From Agrostemma githago (lineage: Eukaryota > Streptophyta > Magnoliopsida > Caryophyllales > Caryophyllaceae): a DNA stretch of 64,000 nucleotides. The translations under genes and the position numbers were made by a program. The stretch covers positions 1 through 64,000 of the forward strand of contig CAUDLW010000095.1 in NCBI GenBank assembly GCA_958450325.1, written 5' to 3'. The notes beneath the pieces were generated by a model. The model saw nothing but the letters and a program-made list of their open reading frames with translations, ran no database searches and was not told the origin of the DNA. Every line of letters starts with the position of its first letter. The stretch's first letter is position 1. This document shows positions 13,005-26,700 of the stretch, piece by piece.

Positions 13005-14384
13005 CCCCATCTTTGAATCACATCCACGACAGGGTTCACCAATACTCTCTTAGGGATCAGTTTCTTGCGGGTTTAGTGACCTTGAATAAGGAAAAGGGTT
13101 TAGGGTTGGATTAGGCGGAGCCGCGAAGCGGGTCTGCCTAATCCAACCCTAAACCCTTTTCCGTCCCGTCTTATGCAGTACCCTACTCTTAAGGTTCAGT
13201 GCCTCATCTTTGAATCACATCCACGACAGGGTTCACCAATACTCTCTTAGGGTTCAGTTTCTTGCGGGTTTAGTGACCTTGAATAAGGAAAAGGGTTTAG
13301 GGTTGGTTTAGGCGGAGCCGCGAAGCGGGTCCGCTTAATCCAACCCTAAACCCTTTTCCGTCCCGTCTTATGCAGTACCATACTCTTAAGGTTCAGTGCC
13401 CCATCTTTGAATCACATCCACGACAGGGTTCACCAATACTCTCTTACGGTTCAGTTTCTTGCGGGTTTAGTGACCTTGAATAAGGAAAAGGGTTTAGGGT
13501 TGGATTAGGCGGAGCCGCGAAGCGCGTCTGCCTAATCCAAACCTAAACCCTTTTCCGTCCCGTCTTACGCAGTACCCTACTCTTAAGGTTCAGTGCCTCG
13601 TCTTTGAATCACATCCACGACAGGGTTCACCAATACTCTATTAGGGTTCAGTTTCTTGCGGGTTTAGTGACCTTGAATAAGGAAAAGGGTTTAGGGTTGG
13701 TTTAGGCGGAGCCGCGAAGCGGGTCCGCCTAATCGAACCCTAAACACTTTTCCGTCCCGTCTTATGCACTACCATACTCTTAAGGTTCAGTGCCCCATCT
13801 TTGAATCACATCCACGACAGGGTTCACCAATACTCTCTTAGGGATCAGTTTCTTGCGGGTTTAGTGACCTTGAATAAGAAAAAGGGTTTTAGGGTTGGAT
13901 TAGGCGGAGCCGCGAAGCGGGTCTGCCTAATCCAAACCTAAAACCTTTTCCGTCCCGTCTTATGCAGTACCCTACTCTTAAGGTTCAGTGCCTCATCTTT
14001 GAATCACATCCACGACAGGGTTCACCAATAATCTTTTAGGGTTCAGTTTCTTGCGGGTTTAGTGACCTTGAATAAGGAAAAGGGTTTAGGGTTGGTTTAG
14101 GCGGAGCCACGAAGCGGGTCCGCCTAATCCAACCCTAAACCCTTTTCCGTCCCGTCTTATGCAGTACCATACTCTTAAGGTTCAGTGCCCCATCTTTGAA
14201 TCACATCCACGACAGGGTTCACCAATACTCTCTTAGGGATCAGTTTCTTGCGGGTTTAGTGACCTTGAACAAGGAAAAGGGTTTAGGGTTGGATTAGGCG
14301 GAACGGCGAAGCGGGTCCGCCTAATCCAACCCTAAACCCTTTTCCGTCTCGTCTTATGCAGTACCCTACTCTTAAGGTTCAGTG
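13005..14384. repeat. Higher-order repeat, 7-monomer form (1380 bp), copy 3
   Basis: Follows copy 2 at an offset of exactly 1380 bp and reads almost letter for letter the same, so this exchange is recent. Confidence 0.92.
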
Positions 14385-15961
14385 CCCCATCTTTGAATCA
14401 CATCCACGACAGGGTTCACCAATACTCTCTTAGGGATCAGTTTCTTGCGGGTTTAGTGACCTTGAATAAGGAAAAGGGTTTAGGGTTGGATTAGGCGGAG
14501 CCGCGAAGCGGGTCTGCCTAATCCAACCCTAAACCCTTTTCCGTCCCGTCTTATGCAGTACCCTACTCTTAAGGTTCAGTGCCTCATCTTTGAATCACAT
14601 CCACGACAGGGTTCACCAATACTCTCTTAGGGTTCAGTTTCTTGCGGGTTTAGTGACCTTGAATAAGGAAAAGGGTTTAGGGTTGGTTTAGGCGGAGCCG
14701 CGAAGCGGGTCCGCTTAATCCAACCCTAAACCCTTTTCCGTCCCGTCTTATGCAGTACCATACTCTTAAGGTTCAGTGCCCCATCTTTGAATCACATCCA
14801 CGACAGGGTTCACCAATACTCTCTTACGGTTCAGTTTCTTGCGGGTTTAGTGACCTTGAATAAGGAAAAGGGTTTAGGGTTGGATTAGGCGGAGCCGCGA
14901 AGCGCGTCTGCCTAATCCAAACCTAAACCCTTTTCCGTCCCGTCTTACGCAGTACCCTACTCTTAAGGTTCAGTGCCTCGTCTTTGAATCACACCCACGA
15001 CAGGGTTCACCAATACTCTATTAGGGTTCAGTTTCTTGCGGGTTTAGTGACCTTGAATAAGGAAAAGGGTTTAGGGTTGGTTTAGGCGGAGCCGCGAAGC
15101 GGGTCCGCCTAATCGAACCCTAAACACTTTTCCGTCCCGTCTTATGCACTACCATACTCTTAAGGTTCAGTGCCCCATCTTTGAATCACATCCACGACAG
15201 GGTTCACCAATACTCTCTTAGGGATCAGTTTCTTGCGGGTTTAGTGACCTTGAATAAGGAAAAGGGTTTAGGGTTGGATTAGGCGGAACCGCGAAGCGGG
15301 TCCGCCTAATCCAACCCTAAACCCTTTTCCGTCCCGTCATATGCAGTACCCTACTCTTAAGGTTCAATGCCCCATCTTTGAATCACATCCACAACAGGGT
15401 TCACCAATACTCTCTTAGGGTTCAGTTTCTTGCGGGTTTAGTGACCTTGAATAAGAAAAAGGGTTTTAGGGTTGGATTAGGCGGAGCCGCGAAGCGGGTC
15501 TGCCTAATCCAAACCTAAAACCTTTTCCGTCCCGTCTTATGCAGTACCCTACTCTTAAGGTTCAGTGCCTCATCTTTGAATCACATCCACGACAGGGTTC
15601 ACCAATAATCTTTTAGGGTTCAGTTTCTTGCGGGTTTAGTGACCTTGAATAAGGAAAAGGGTTTAGGGTTGGTTTAGGCGGAGCCACGAAGCGGGTCCGC
15701 CTAATCCAACCCTAAACCCTTTTCCGTCCCGTCTTATGCAGTACCATACTCTTAAGGTTCAGTGCCCCATCTTTGAATCACATCCACGACAGGGTTCACC
15801 AATACTCTCTAAGGGATCAGTTTCTTGCGGGTTTAGTGACCTTGAATAGGGAAAAGGGATTAGGGTTGGATTAGGCCGAACCGCGAAGCGAGTCCGGCCA
15901 ATCCAACCCTAAACCCTTTTCCGTCCCGTCATATGCAGTACCCTACTCTTAAGGTTCAGTG
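14385..15961. repeat. Higher-order repeat, 8-monomer form (1577 bp), copy 4
   Basis: Matches copy 3 for the first four monomers and most of the fifth (to about 15250; one private change, CACACCC near 14992), then regains the CACAACAG monomer seen in copy 1. The final monomer is replaced by one with a disturbed apex, AGGCCGAACCGCGAAGCGAG near 15873. The last unit is therefore a recombinant of the 8-monomer form with material from the next block. Confidence 0.88.
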
Positions 15962-18900
15962 CCCCATCTTTGAATCACATCCACGACAGGGTTCACCAAT
16001 ACTCTCTTAGGGTTCAGTTTCTTGCGGGTTTTGTGACCTTGAATAAGAAAATGGGTTTATGGTTGGATTAGGCGGAGCCGCGAAGCGGGTCCGCCTAATC
16101 CAACCCTAAACCCTTTTCCATTCCGTCTTATGCAGTACCCTACTCTAAAGGTTCAGTGCCCCATTTTTGAATCACATCCACGACAGAGTTCACCGATACT
16201 CTCTTAGGGTTCAATTTCTTGCGGGTTTAGTGACCTTGAATAAGGAAAAGGGTTTAGGGTTGGATTAGGCAAAGCCGCGAAGCGGGTTCGCCTAATCCAA
16301 CCCTAAACCCTTTTCCGTCCCGTCTTATGCAGTACCCTACTCTTAAGGTTCAATGCCCCATCTTTGAATCACATCCACGACAGGGTTCACCAATACTCTC
16401 TCAGGGTTCAGTTTCTTGCGGGTTTAGTGACCTTGAATAAAGAAAAAGGTTTAGGGTTGGATTAGGCGGACCCGCGAAAGGGTTTAGGGTTGGATTAGGC
16501 GGAGCCGCGAAGCGGGTCCGCCTAATCCAACCCTAAACCCTTTTCCGTCCCGTCTTATGCAGTACCATACTTTTAAAGTTTAGTGCCCCATCTTTGAATA
16601 ACATCCACGACAGGGTTCACGAATACTCTCTTAGGAATCAGTTTCTTGCGGGTTTAGTGACCTTGAATAAGGAAAAGGGTTTAGGGTTGGTTTAGGCGGA
16701 GCCGCGAAGCGGGTCCGCCTAATCCAACCCTGAACCCTTTTCCGTCCCGTCTTATGCAGTATCATACTCTTGAGGTTCAACGCCCCATCTTTGAATCACA
16801 TCCACGATAGAGTTCACCAATACTCTCTTAGTGTTCAGTTTCTTGCGGGTTTAGTGACCTTGAATAAGGAAAAGGGTTTAGGGTTGGATTAGGTGGAGCC
16901 GCGAAGCGGGTCCGCCTAATCCAACCCTAAACCCTTTTCCGTTCCGTCTTATGCACTACCATACTCTTAAGGTTCAGTGCCCCATCTTTGAATCACATCC
17001 ACGACAGGGTTCACCAATACTCTCTTAGGGATCAGTTTCTTGCGGGTTTAGTGACCTTGAATAAGGAAAAGGGTTTAGGGTTGGATTAGGCGGAACCGCG
17101 AAGCGGGTCCGCCTAATCCAACCCTAAACCCTTTTCCGTCCCGTCATATGCAGTACCCTACTCTTAAGGTTCAATGCCCCATCTTTGAATCACATCCACA
17201 ACAGGGTTCACCAATACTCTCTTAGGGTTCAGTTTCTTGCGGGTTTAGTGACCTTGAATAAGAAAAAGGGTTTTAGGGTTGGATTAGGCGGAGCCGCGAA
17301 GCGGGTCTGCCTAATCCAAACCTAAACCCTTTTCCGTCCCGTCTTATGCAGTACCCTACTCTTAAGGTTCAGTGCCTCATCTTTGAATCACATCCACGAC
17401 AGGGTTCACCAATAATCTTTTAGGGTTCAGTTTCTTGCGGGTTTAGTGACCTTGAATAAGGAAAAGGGTTTAGGGTTGGTTTAGGCGGAGCCACGAAGCG
17501 GGTCCGCCTAATCCAACCCTAAACCCTTTTCCGTTCCGTCTTATGCACTACCATACTCTTAAGGTTCAGGGCCCCATCTTTGAATCACATCCACGACAGG
17601 GTTCACCAATACTCTCTTAGGGTTCAGTTTCTTGCGGGTTTAGTGACCTTGAATAAGAAAAAGGGTTTTAGGGTTGGATTAGGCGGAGCCGCGAAGCGGG
17701 TCTGCCTAATCCAAACCTAAACCCTTTTCCGTCCCGTCTTATGCAGTACCCTACTCTTAAGGTTCAGTGCCTCATCTTTGAATCACATCCACGACAGGGT
17801 TCACCAATAATCTTTTAGGGTTCAGTTTCTTGCGGGTTTAGTGACCTTGAATAAGGAAAAGGGTTTAGGGTTGGTTTAGGCGGAGCCACGAAGCGGGTCC
17901 GCCTAATCCAACCCTAAACCCTTTTCCGTCCCGTCTTATGCAGTACCATACTCTTAAGGTTCAGTGCCCCATCTTTGAATCACATCCACGACAGAGTTCA
18001 CCAATACTCTCTTAGGGATCAGTTTCTTGCGGGTTTAGTGACCTTGAATAGGGAAAAGGGATTAGGGTTGGATTAGGCCGAACCGCGAAGCGAGTCCGGC
18101 CAATCCAACCCTAAACCCTTTTCCGTCCCGTCATATGCAGTACCCTACTCTTAAGGTTCAGTGCCCCATCTTTGAATCACATCCACGACAGGGTTCACCA
18201 ATACTCTCTTAGGGTTCAGTTTCTTGCGGGTTTTGTGACCTTGAATAAGAAAATGGGTTTAGGGTTGGATTAGGCGGAGCCGCGAAGCGGGTCCGCCTAA
18301 TCCAACCCTAAACCCTTTTCCATTCCGTCTTATGCAGTACCCTACTCTAAAGGTTCAGTGCCCCATTTTTGAATCACATCCACGACAGAGTTCACCGATA
18401 CTCTCTTAGGGTTCAATTTCTTGCGGGTTTAGTGACCTTGAATAAGGAAAAGGGTTTAGGGTTGGATTAGGCAAAGCCGCGAAGCGGGTTCGCCTAATCC
18501 AACCCTAAACCCTTTTCCGTCCCGTCTTATGCAGTACCCTACTCTTAAGGTTCAATGCCCCATCTTTGAATCACATCCACGACAGGGTTCACCAATACTC
18601 TCTCAGGGTTCAGTTTCTTGCGGGTTTAGTGACCTTGAATAAAGAAAAAGGTTTAGGGTTGGATTAGGCGGACCCGCGAAAGGGTTTAGGGTTGGATTAG
18701 GCGGAGCCGCGAAGCGGGTCCGCCTAATCCAACCCTAAACCCTTTTCCGTCCCGTCTTATGCAGTACCATACTTTTAAGGTTTAGTGCCCCATCTTTGAA
18801 TAACATCCACGACAGGGTTCACGAATACTCTCTTAGGAATCAGTTTCTTGCGGGTTTAGTGACCTTGAATAAGGAAAAGGGTTTAGGGTTGGTTTAGGCG

Positions 18901-19181
18901 GAGCCGCGAAGCGGGTCCGCCTAATCCAACCCTGAACCCTTTTCCGTCCCGTCTTATGCAGTATCATACTCTTGAGGTTCAAAGCCCCATCTTTGAATCA
19001 CATCCACGATAGAGTTCACCATTACTCTCTTAGTGTTCAGTTTCTTGCGGGTTTAGTGACCTTGAATAAGGAAAAGGGTTTAGGGTTGGATTAGGTGGAG
19101 CCGCGAAGCGGGTCCGCCTAATCCAACCCTAAACCCTTTTCCGTTCCGTCTTATGCAGTACCCTACTCTTAAGGTTCAGTG
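15962..19181. repeat. Mosaic satellite block with a 2202-bp offset duplication
   Basis: Sixteen monomers (16 x 197 plus two 33-bp insertions and two extra T). The region from about 15455 to 16945 is repeated at about 17657 to 19147, offset 2202 bp (11 monomers, one 33-bp insertion, two single bases). Shared markers are AGGCCGAACC (15873 and 18075), AGAAAAAGG (16441 and 18643) and GAATAACATCC. The stretch between the two copies resembles 15144-15750, and the switches fall near the GTCTTATGCA box. Confidence 0.85.
16447..16479. repeat. 33-bp extra hairpin arm (16-24 kb group)
   Basis: Same insertion, with the left arm starting AGGTTTAGGG rather than GGGTTTAGGG. It recurs at 18649-18681 through the 2202-bp duplication. 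A further, separately inherited copy is at 23410-23442. Confidence 0.93.
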
Positions 19182-20757
19182 CCCCATCTTTGAATCACAT
19201 CCACGACAGGGTTCACCAATACTCTCTTAGGGTTCAGTTTCTTGCGGGTTTAGTGACCTTGAATAATGAAAAGGGTTTAGGGTTGGATTAGGCAGAGCCG
19301 CGAAGCGGGTCCGCCTAATCCTACCCTGAACCCTTTTCCGTCCCGTCTTATGCAGTATCATACTCTCGAGGTTCAGTGCCCCATCTTTGAATCACATCCA
19401 CGACAAGGTTCACCAATACTCTCTTAGGGTTTAATTTCTTGCGGGTTTAGTGACCTTGAATAATGAAAAGGGTTTAGGGTTGGTTTAGGCGGAGCCGCGA
19501 AGCGGGTCCGCCTAATCCAACCCTGAACCCTTTTCCGTCCCGTCTTATGCAGTATCATACTCTTGAGGTTCAATGCCCCATCTTTGAATCACATCCACGA
19601 CAGAGTTCACCAATACTCTCTTAGGGTTCAATTTCTTGCGGGTTTAGTGACCTTGAATAAGGAAAAGGGTATAGGGTTGGATTAGGCGGAACCGCGAAGC
19701 GGGTCCGCCTAATCCAACCCTAAACCCTTTTCCGTCCCGTCATATGCAGTACCCTACTCTTAAGGTTCAATGCCCCATCTTTGAATCACATCCACGACAG
19801 GGTTCACCAATACTCTCTTAGGGTTCAGTTTCTTGCGGGTTTAGTGACCTTGAATAAGAAAAAGGGTTTAGGATTGGATTAGGCGGAGCCGCGAAGTGGG
19901 TCCGCCTAATCCAACCCTAAACCCTTTTCCATTCCGTCTTATGCAGTACCCTACTCTTAAGGTTCAGTGCCTCATCTTTGAATCACATCCACGACAAGGT
20001 TCACCAATACTCTCTTAGGGTTTAATTTCTTGCGGGTTTAGTGACCTTGAATAAGGAAAAGGGTTTACGGTTGGATTAGGCGAAGCCGCGAAGCGGGTCC
20101 GCCTAATCCAACCCTACACCCTTTTCTGTTCCGTCTTATGCAGTACCCTACTCTTAAGGTTCAGTGCCCCATCTTTGAATCACATCCACGACAGGGTTCA
20201 CCAATACTCTCTTAGGGTTCAGTTTCGTGCGGGTTTAGTGACCTTGAATAAGGAAAAGGGTTTAGGGTTGGATTAGGCGGAGCCGCGAAGAGGGTTCACC
20301 TAATCCAACCCAAAACCCTTTTCCGTTCCGTCTTATCCAGTACCCTACTCTTAAGGTTCAGTGCCCCACCTTTGAATCACATCCACGACAGGGTTCACCA
20401 ATACTCTCTTAGGGTTCAGTTTCTTGCGGGTTTAGTGACCTTGAATAAGGAAAAGGGTTTAGGTTTGGATTAGGCGGAGCCGCGAAGCGGGTTCGCCTAA
20501 TCCAACCCTAAACCCTTTTCCGTCCCGTCTTATGCAGTACCCTACTCTTAAGGTTTAGTGCCCCATCTTTGAATCATATCCACGACAGGGTTCACCAATA
20601 CTCTCTTAGGGTTCAGTTTCTTGCGGGTTTAGTGACCTTGAATAAGGAAAAGGGTTTAGGGTTGGATTAGGCGGAGCCGCGAAGCGGGTTCGCCTAATCC
20701 AACCCTAAACCCTTTTCCGTCCCGTCTTATGCAGTACCCTACTCTTAAGGTTCAGTG
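19182..20757. repeat. Satellite block of 8 monomers related to about 5.8-7.1 kb
   Basis: Exactly 8 x 197 bp. Variants such as GGATTGGATTAGG (6469 and 19871) and GGCGAAGCC recur at an offset of 13402 bp from the 6.3-6.7 kb region. Confidence 0.8.
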
Positions 20758-23745
20758 CCCCATCTTTGAATCACATCCACGACATGGTTTACCAATACTC
20801 TCTTAGGGATCAGTTTCTTGTGGGTTTAGTAACCTTGAATAAGGAAAAGGGTTTAGGGTTGGATTAGGCAGAGCCGCGAAGCGGGTCCGCCTAATCCAAC
20901 CCTAAACGCTTTTCCGTCCCGTCTTATGCAGTACCCTACTCTTAAGGTTCAGTGCCCCATCTTTGAATCACATCCACGACAGGGTTCACGAATACTCTCT
21001 TAGGATTCAGTTTCTTGCGGGTTTAGTGACCTTGAATAAGGAAAAGGGTTTAGGGTTGGTTTAGGCGGAGCCGCGAAGCGGGTCCGCCTAATCCAACCCT
21101 GAACCCTTTTCCGTCCCGTCTTATGCAGTATCATACTCTTGAGGTTCAATGCCCCATCTTTGAATCACATCCACGACAGAGTTCACCAATACTCTCTTAG
21201 TGTTCAGTTTCTTGCGGGTTTAGTGACCTTGAATAAGGAAAAGGGTTTAGGGTTGGATTAGGTGGAGCCGCGAAGCGGGTACGCCTAATCCAACCCTAAA
21301 CCCTTTTCCGTTCCGTCTTATGCAGTACCCTACTCTTAAGGTTCAGTGCCCCATCTTTGAATCACATCCACGACAGGGTTCACCAATACTCTCTTAGGGT
21401 TCAGTTTCTTGCGGGTTTAGTGACCTTGAATAATGAAAAGGGTTTAGGGTTGGATTAGGCAGAGCCGCGAAGCGGGTCCGTCTAATCCAACCCTGAACCC
21501 TTTTCCGTCCCGTCTTATGCAGTATCATACTCTCGAGGTTCAGTGTCCCATCTTTGAATCACATCCACGACAAGGTTCACCAATACTCTCTTAGGGTTTA
21601 ATTTCTTGCGGGTTTAGTGACCTTGAATAATGAAAAGGGTTTAGGGTTGGTTTAGGCAGAGCCGCGAAGCGGGTCCGCCTAATCCAACCCTGAACCCTTT
21701 TCCGTCCCGTCTTATGCAGTATCATACTCTTGAGGTTCAATGCCCCATCTTTGAATCACATCCACGACAGAGTTCACCAATACTCTCTTAGGGTTCAGTT
21801 TCTTGCGGGTTTAGTGACCTTGAATAAGGAAAAGGGTATAGGGTTGGATTAGGTGGAGCCGCGAAGCGGGTCCGCCTAATCCAACCCTAAACCCTTTTTC
21901 GTTCCGTCTTATGCAGTACCCTACTCTTAAGGTTCAGTGCCCCATCTTTGAATCACATCCACGACAGGGTTCACCAATACTCTCTTAGGGTTCAGTTTCT
22001 TGCGGGTTTAGTGACCTTGAATAATGAAAAGGGTTTAGGGTTGGATTAGGCAGAGCCGCGAAGCGGGTCCGTCTAATCCAACCCTGAACCCTTTTCCGTC
22101 CCGTCTTATGCAGTATCATACTCTCGAGGTTCAGTGTCCCATCTTTGAATCACATCCACGACAAGGTTCACCAATACTCTCTTAGGGTTTAATTTCTTGC
22201 GGGTTTAGTGACCTTGAATAATGAAAAGGGTTTAGGGTTGGTTTAGGCGGAGCCACGAAGCGGGTCCGCCTAATCCAACCCTAAACCCTTTTCCGTCCCG
22301 TCTTATGCAGTACCATACTCTTAAGGTTCAGTGCCCCATCTTTGAATCACATCCACGACAGGGTTCACCAATACTCTCTTAGGGATCAGTTTCTTGCGGG
22401 TTTAGTGACCTTGAATAAGGAAAAGGGTTTAGGGTTGGATTAGGCGGAACCGCGAAGCGGGTCCGCCTAATCCAACCCTAAACCCTTTTCCGTCCCGTCA
22501 TATGCAGTACCCTACTCTTAAGGTTCAATGCCCCATCTTTGAATCACATCCACGACAGGGTTCACCAATACTCTCTTAGGGTTCAGTTTCTTGCGGGTTT
22601 AGTGACCTTGAATAAGAAAAAGGGTTTAGGATTGGATTAGGCGGAGACGCGAAGTGGGTCCGCCTAATCCAACCCTAAACACTTTTCCATTCCGTCTTAT
22701 ACAATACCCTACTCTTAAGGTTCAGTGCCCCATCTTTGAATCACATCCACGACAAGGTTCACCAATACTCTCTTAGGGTTTAATTTCTTGCGGGTTTAGT
22801 GACCTTGAATAAGGAAAAGGGTTTAGGGTTGGATTAGGCGAAGCCGCGAAGCGGGTCCGCCTAATCCAACCCTACACCCTTTTCTGTTCCGTCTTATGCA
22901 GTACCCTACTCTTAAGGTTCAGTGCCCCATCTTTGAATCACATCCACGACAGGGTTCACCAATACTCTCTTAGGGTTCAGTTTCTTGCGGGTTTAGTGAC
23001 CTTGAATAAGGAAAAGGGTTTAGGGTTGGATTAGGCGGAGCCGCGAAGCGGGTTCACCTAATCCAACCCAAAACCCTTTTCCGTTCCGTCTTATCCAGTA
23101 CCCTACTCTTAAGGTTCAGTGCCCCATCTTTGAATCACATCCACGACAGGGTTCACCAATACTCTCTTAGGGTTCAGTTTCTTGCGGGTTTAGTGACCTT
23201 GAATAAGGAAAAGGGTTTAGGTTTGGATTAGGCGGAGCCGCGAAGCGGGTTCGCCTAATCCAACCCTAAACCCTTTTCCGTCCCATCTTATGCAGTACCG
23301 TACTCTTAAGGTTTAGTGCCCCATCTTTGAATCATATCCACGACAGGGTTCACCAATACTCTCTTAGGGTTCAGTTTCTTGCGGGTTTAGTGACCTTGAA
23401 TAAGGAAAAGGGTTTAGGGTTGGATTAGGCGGACCCGCGAAAGGGTTTAGGGTTGGATTAGGCGGAGCCGCGAAGCGGGTTCGCCTAATCCAACCCTAAA
23501 CCCTTTTCCGTCCCGTCTTATGCAGTACCCTACTCTTAAGGTTCAGTGCCCCATCTTTGAATCACATCCACGACATGGTTTACCAATACTCTCTTAGGGA
23601 TCAGTTTCTTGTGGGTTTAGTAACCTTGAATAAGGAAAAGGGTTTAGGGTTGGATTAGGCAGAGCCGCGAAGCGGGTCCGCCTAATCCAACCCTAAACCC
23701 TTTTTCGTCCTGTCTTATGCAGTACCCTACTCTTAAGGTTCAGTG
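20758..23745. repeat. Satellite block of 15 monomers; copy of 4.6-7.4 kb
   Basis: Length 15 x 197 plus one 33-bp insertion (23410-23442). From about 20675 to 23600 it matches 4515-7440 at a constant offset of 16160 bp. Checked anchors: 4824/20984, 6061/22221, 6841/23001, 7261/23421, 7381/23541. The match ends after TCAGTTTCTT near 23610, where copy 1 has GCGGGTTTAGTGACC and copy 2 has GTGGGTTTAGTAACC. Confidence 0.88.
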
Positions 23746-26700
23746 CCCGATCTTTGAATCACATCCACGACAGGGTTCACCAATACTCTCTTAGGGTTCA
23801 GTTTCTTGCGGGTTTAGTGACCTTGAATAAGGAAAAGGGTTTAGGGTTGGATTAGGTGGAGCCGCGAAGCGGGTCCGCCAAATCCAACCCTAAACCCTTT
23901 TCCGTTCCGTCTTATGCAGTACCCTACTCTTAAGGTTCAGTGCCCCATCTTTGAATCACATCCACGACAGGGTTCACCAATACTCTCTTAGGGTTCAGTT
24001 TCTTGCGGGTTTAGTGACCTTGAATAATGAAAAGGTTTAGGGTTGGATTAGGTGGAGCCGCGAAGCGGGTCCGTCTAATGCAACCCTAAACCCTTTTCCG
24101 TTCCGTCTTATGCAGTACCCTACTCTTAAGGTTCAGTGCCCCATCTTTGAATCACATCCACGACAGGGTTCACCAATACTCTCTTAGGGTTCAGTTTCTT
24201 GCGGGTTTAGTGACCTTGAATAATGAAAAGGGTTTAGGGTTCGATTAGGCAGAGCCGCGAAGCGGGTCCGCCTAATCCAACCCTGAACCCTTTTCCGTCC
24301 CGTCTTATGCAGTATCATACTCTTGAGGTTCAGTGCCCCATCTTTGAATCACATCCACGACAGGGTTCACCAATACTCTCTTAGGGATCAGTTTCTTGCG
24401 GTTTTAGTGACCTTGAATAATGAAAAGGGTTTTGGGTTAGATTAGGCGGAGCCGCTAAGCGTGTCTGCCTAATCCAACCCTAAACCCTTTTCCATCCCGT
24501 CTTATGCAGTACCCTACTCTTAAGGTTCAGTGTCCCATCTTTGAATCACATCCACGAAAGGGTTCACCAATACTCTCTTAGGGTTCAGTTTCTTGCGGGT
24601 TTAGTGACCTTGACTAAGGAAAAGGGTTTAGGGTTGGATTAGGCGGAGCCGCGAAGCGGGTTCACCTAATCCAACCCAAAACCCTTTTCCGTTCCGTCTT
24701 ATGCAGTACCCTACTCTTAAGGTTCAGTGCCCCATCTTTGAATCACATCCACGACAGGGTTCACCAATACTCTCTTAGGGTTCAGTTTCTTGCGGGTTTA
24801 GTGACCTTGAATAAGGAAAAGGGTTTAGGGTTGGATTAGGCAGAGCCGCGACGCGGGTTCGCCTAATCCAACCCTAAACCCTTTTCCGTCCCGTCTTATG
24901 CAGTACCCTACTCTTAAGGTTTAGTGCCCCATCTTTGAATCATATCCACGACAGGGTTCACCAATACTCTCTTAGGGTTCAGTTTCTTGCGGGTTTAGTG
25001 ACCTTGAATAATGAAAAGGGTTTAGGGTTGGATTAGGCAGAGCCGCGAAGCGGGTCCGCCTAATCCAACCCTGAACCCTTTTCCGTCCCGTCTTATGCAG
25101 TATCATACTCTTGAGGTTCAGTGCCCCATCTTTGAATCACATCCACGACAGGGTTCACCAATACTCTCTTAGGGATCAGTTTCTTGCGGTTTTAGTGACC
25201 TTGAATAATGAAAAGGGTTTAGGGTTGGATTAGGCGGAGCCGCTAAGCGGGTCTGCCTAATCCAACCCTAAACCCTTTTCCATCCCGTCTTATGCAGTAC
25301 CCTACTCTTAAGGTTCAGTGCCCCATCTTTGAATCACATCCACGAAAGGGTTCACCAATACTCTCTTAGGGTTTAGTTTCGTGCGGGTTTAGTGACCTTG
25401 AATAAGGAAAAGGGTTTAGGGTTGGATTAGGCGGAGCCGCTAAGCGGGTCTGCCTAATCCAACCCTAAACCCTTTTCCATCCCGTCTTATGCAGTACCCT
25501 ACTCTTAAGGTTCAGTGCCCCATCTTTGAATCACATCCACGAAAGGGTTCACCAATACTCTCTTAGGGATCAGTTTCTTGCGGTTTTAGTGACCTTGAAT
25601 AATGAAAAGGGTTTAGGGTTGGATTAGGCAGAGCCGCGAAGCGGGTCCGCCTAATCCAACCCTGAACCCTTTTCCGTCCCGTCTTATGCAGTATCATACT
25701 CTTGAGGTTCAGTGCCCCATCTTTGAATCACATCCACGACAGGGTTCACCAATACTCTCTTAGGGATCAGTTTCTTGCGGTTTTAGTGACCTTGAATAAT
25801 GAAAAGGGTTTTGGGTTAGATTAGGCGGAGCCGCTAAGCGTGTCTGCCTAATCCAACCCTAAACCCTTTTCCATCCCGTCTTATGCAGTACCCTACTCTT
25901 AAGGTTCAGTGCCCCATCTTTGAATCACATCCACGAAAGGGTTCACCAATACTCTCTTAGGGTTCAGTTTCTTGCGGGTTTAGTGACCTTGAATAAGGAA
26001 AAGGGTTTAGGGTTGGATTAGGCGGAGCCGCGAAGCGGGTTCACCTAATCCAACCCAAAACCCTTTTCCGTTTCGTCTTATGCAGTACCCTACTCTTAAG
26101 GTTCAGTGCCCCATCTTTGAATCACATCCACGACAGGGTTCACCAATACTCTCTTAGGGTTCAGTTTCTTGCGGGTTTAGTGACCTTGAATAAGGAAAAG
26201 GGTTTAGGGTTGGATTAGGCAGAGCCGCGAAGCGGGTTCGCCTAATCCAACCCTAAACCCTTTTCCGTCCCGTCTTATGCAGTACCCTACTCTTAAGGTT
26301 TAGTGCCCCATCTTTGAATCATATCCACGACAGGGTTCACCAATATTCTCTTAGGGTTCAGTTTCTTGCGGGTTTAGTGACCTTGAATAAGGAAAAGGGT
26401 TTAGGGTTGGATTAGGCAGAGCCGTGAAGCGGGTTCGCCTAATCCAACCCTAAACCCTTTTCCGTCCCGTCTTATGCAGTACCCTACTCTTAAGGTTTAG
26501 TGCCCCATCTTTGAATCATATCCACGACAGGGTTCACCAATACTCTCTTAGGGTTCAGTTTCTTGCGGGTTTAGTGACCTTGAATAATGAAAAGGGTTTA
26601 GGGTTGGATTAGGCAGAGCCGCGAAGCGGGTTCGCCTAATCCAACCCTAAACCCTTTTCCGTCCCGTCTTATGCAGTACCCTACTCTTAAGGTTTAGTGC

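Noticed and set aside
15858..15905. Compensatory double change in the hairpin (AGGCCGAACC with AGTCCGGCCAATCC)
   Set aside because: Aligned in register, the changes create several mismatches and do not restore pairs. They pair only if one arm is slipped by a base. The duplicate near 18073 is inherited, so it is not independent support.
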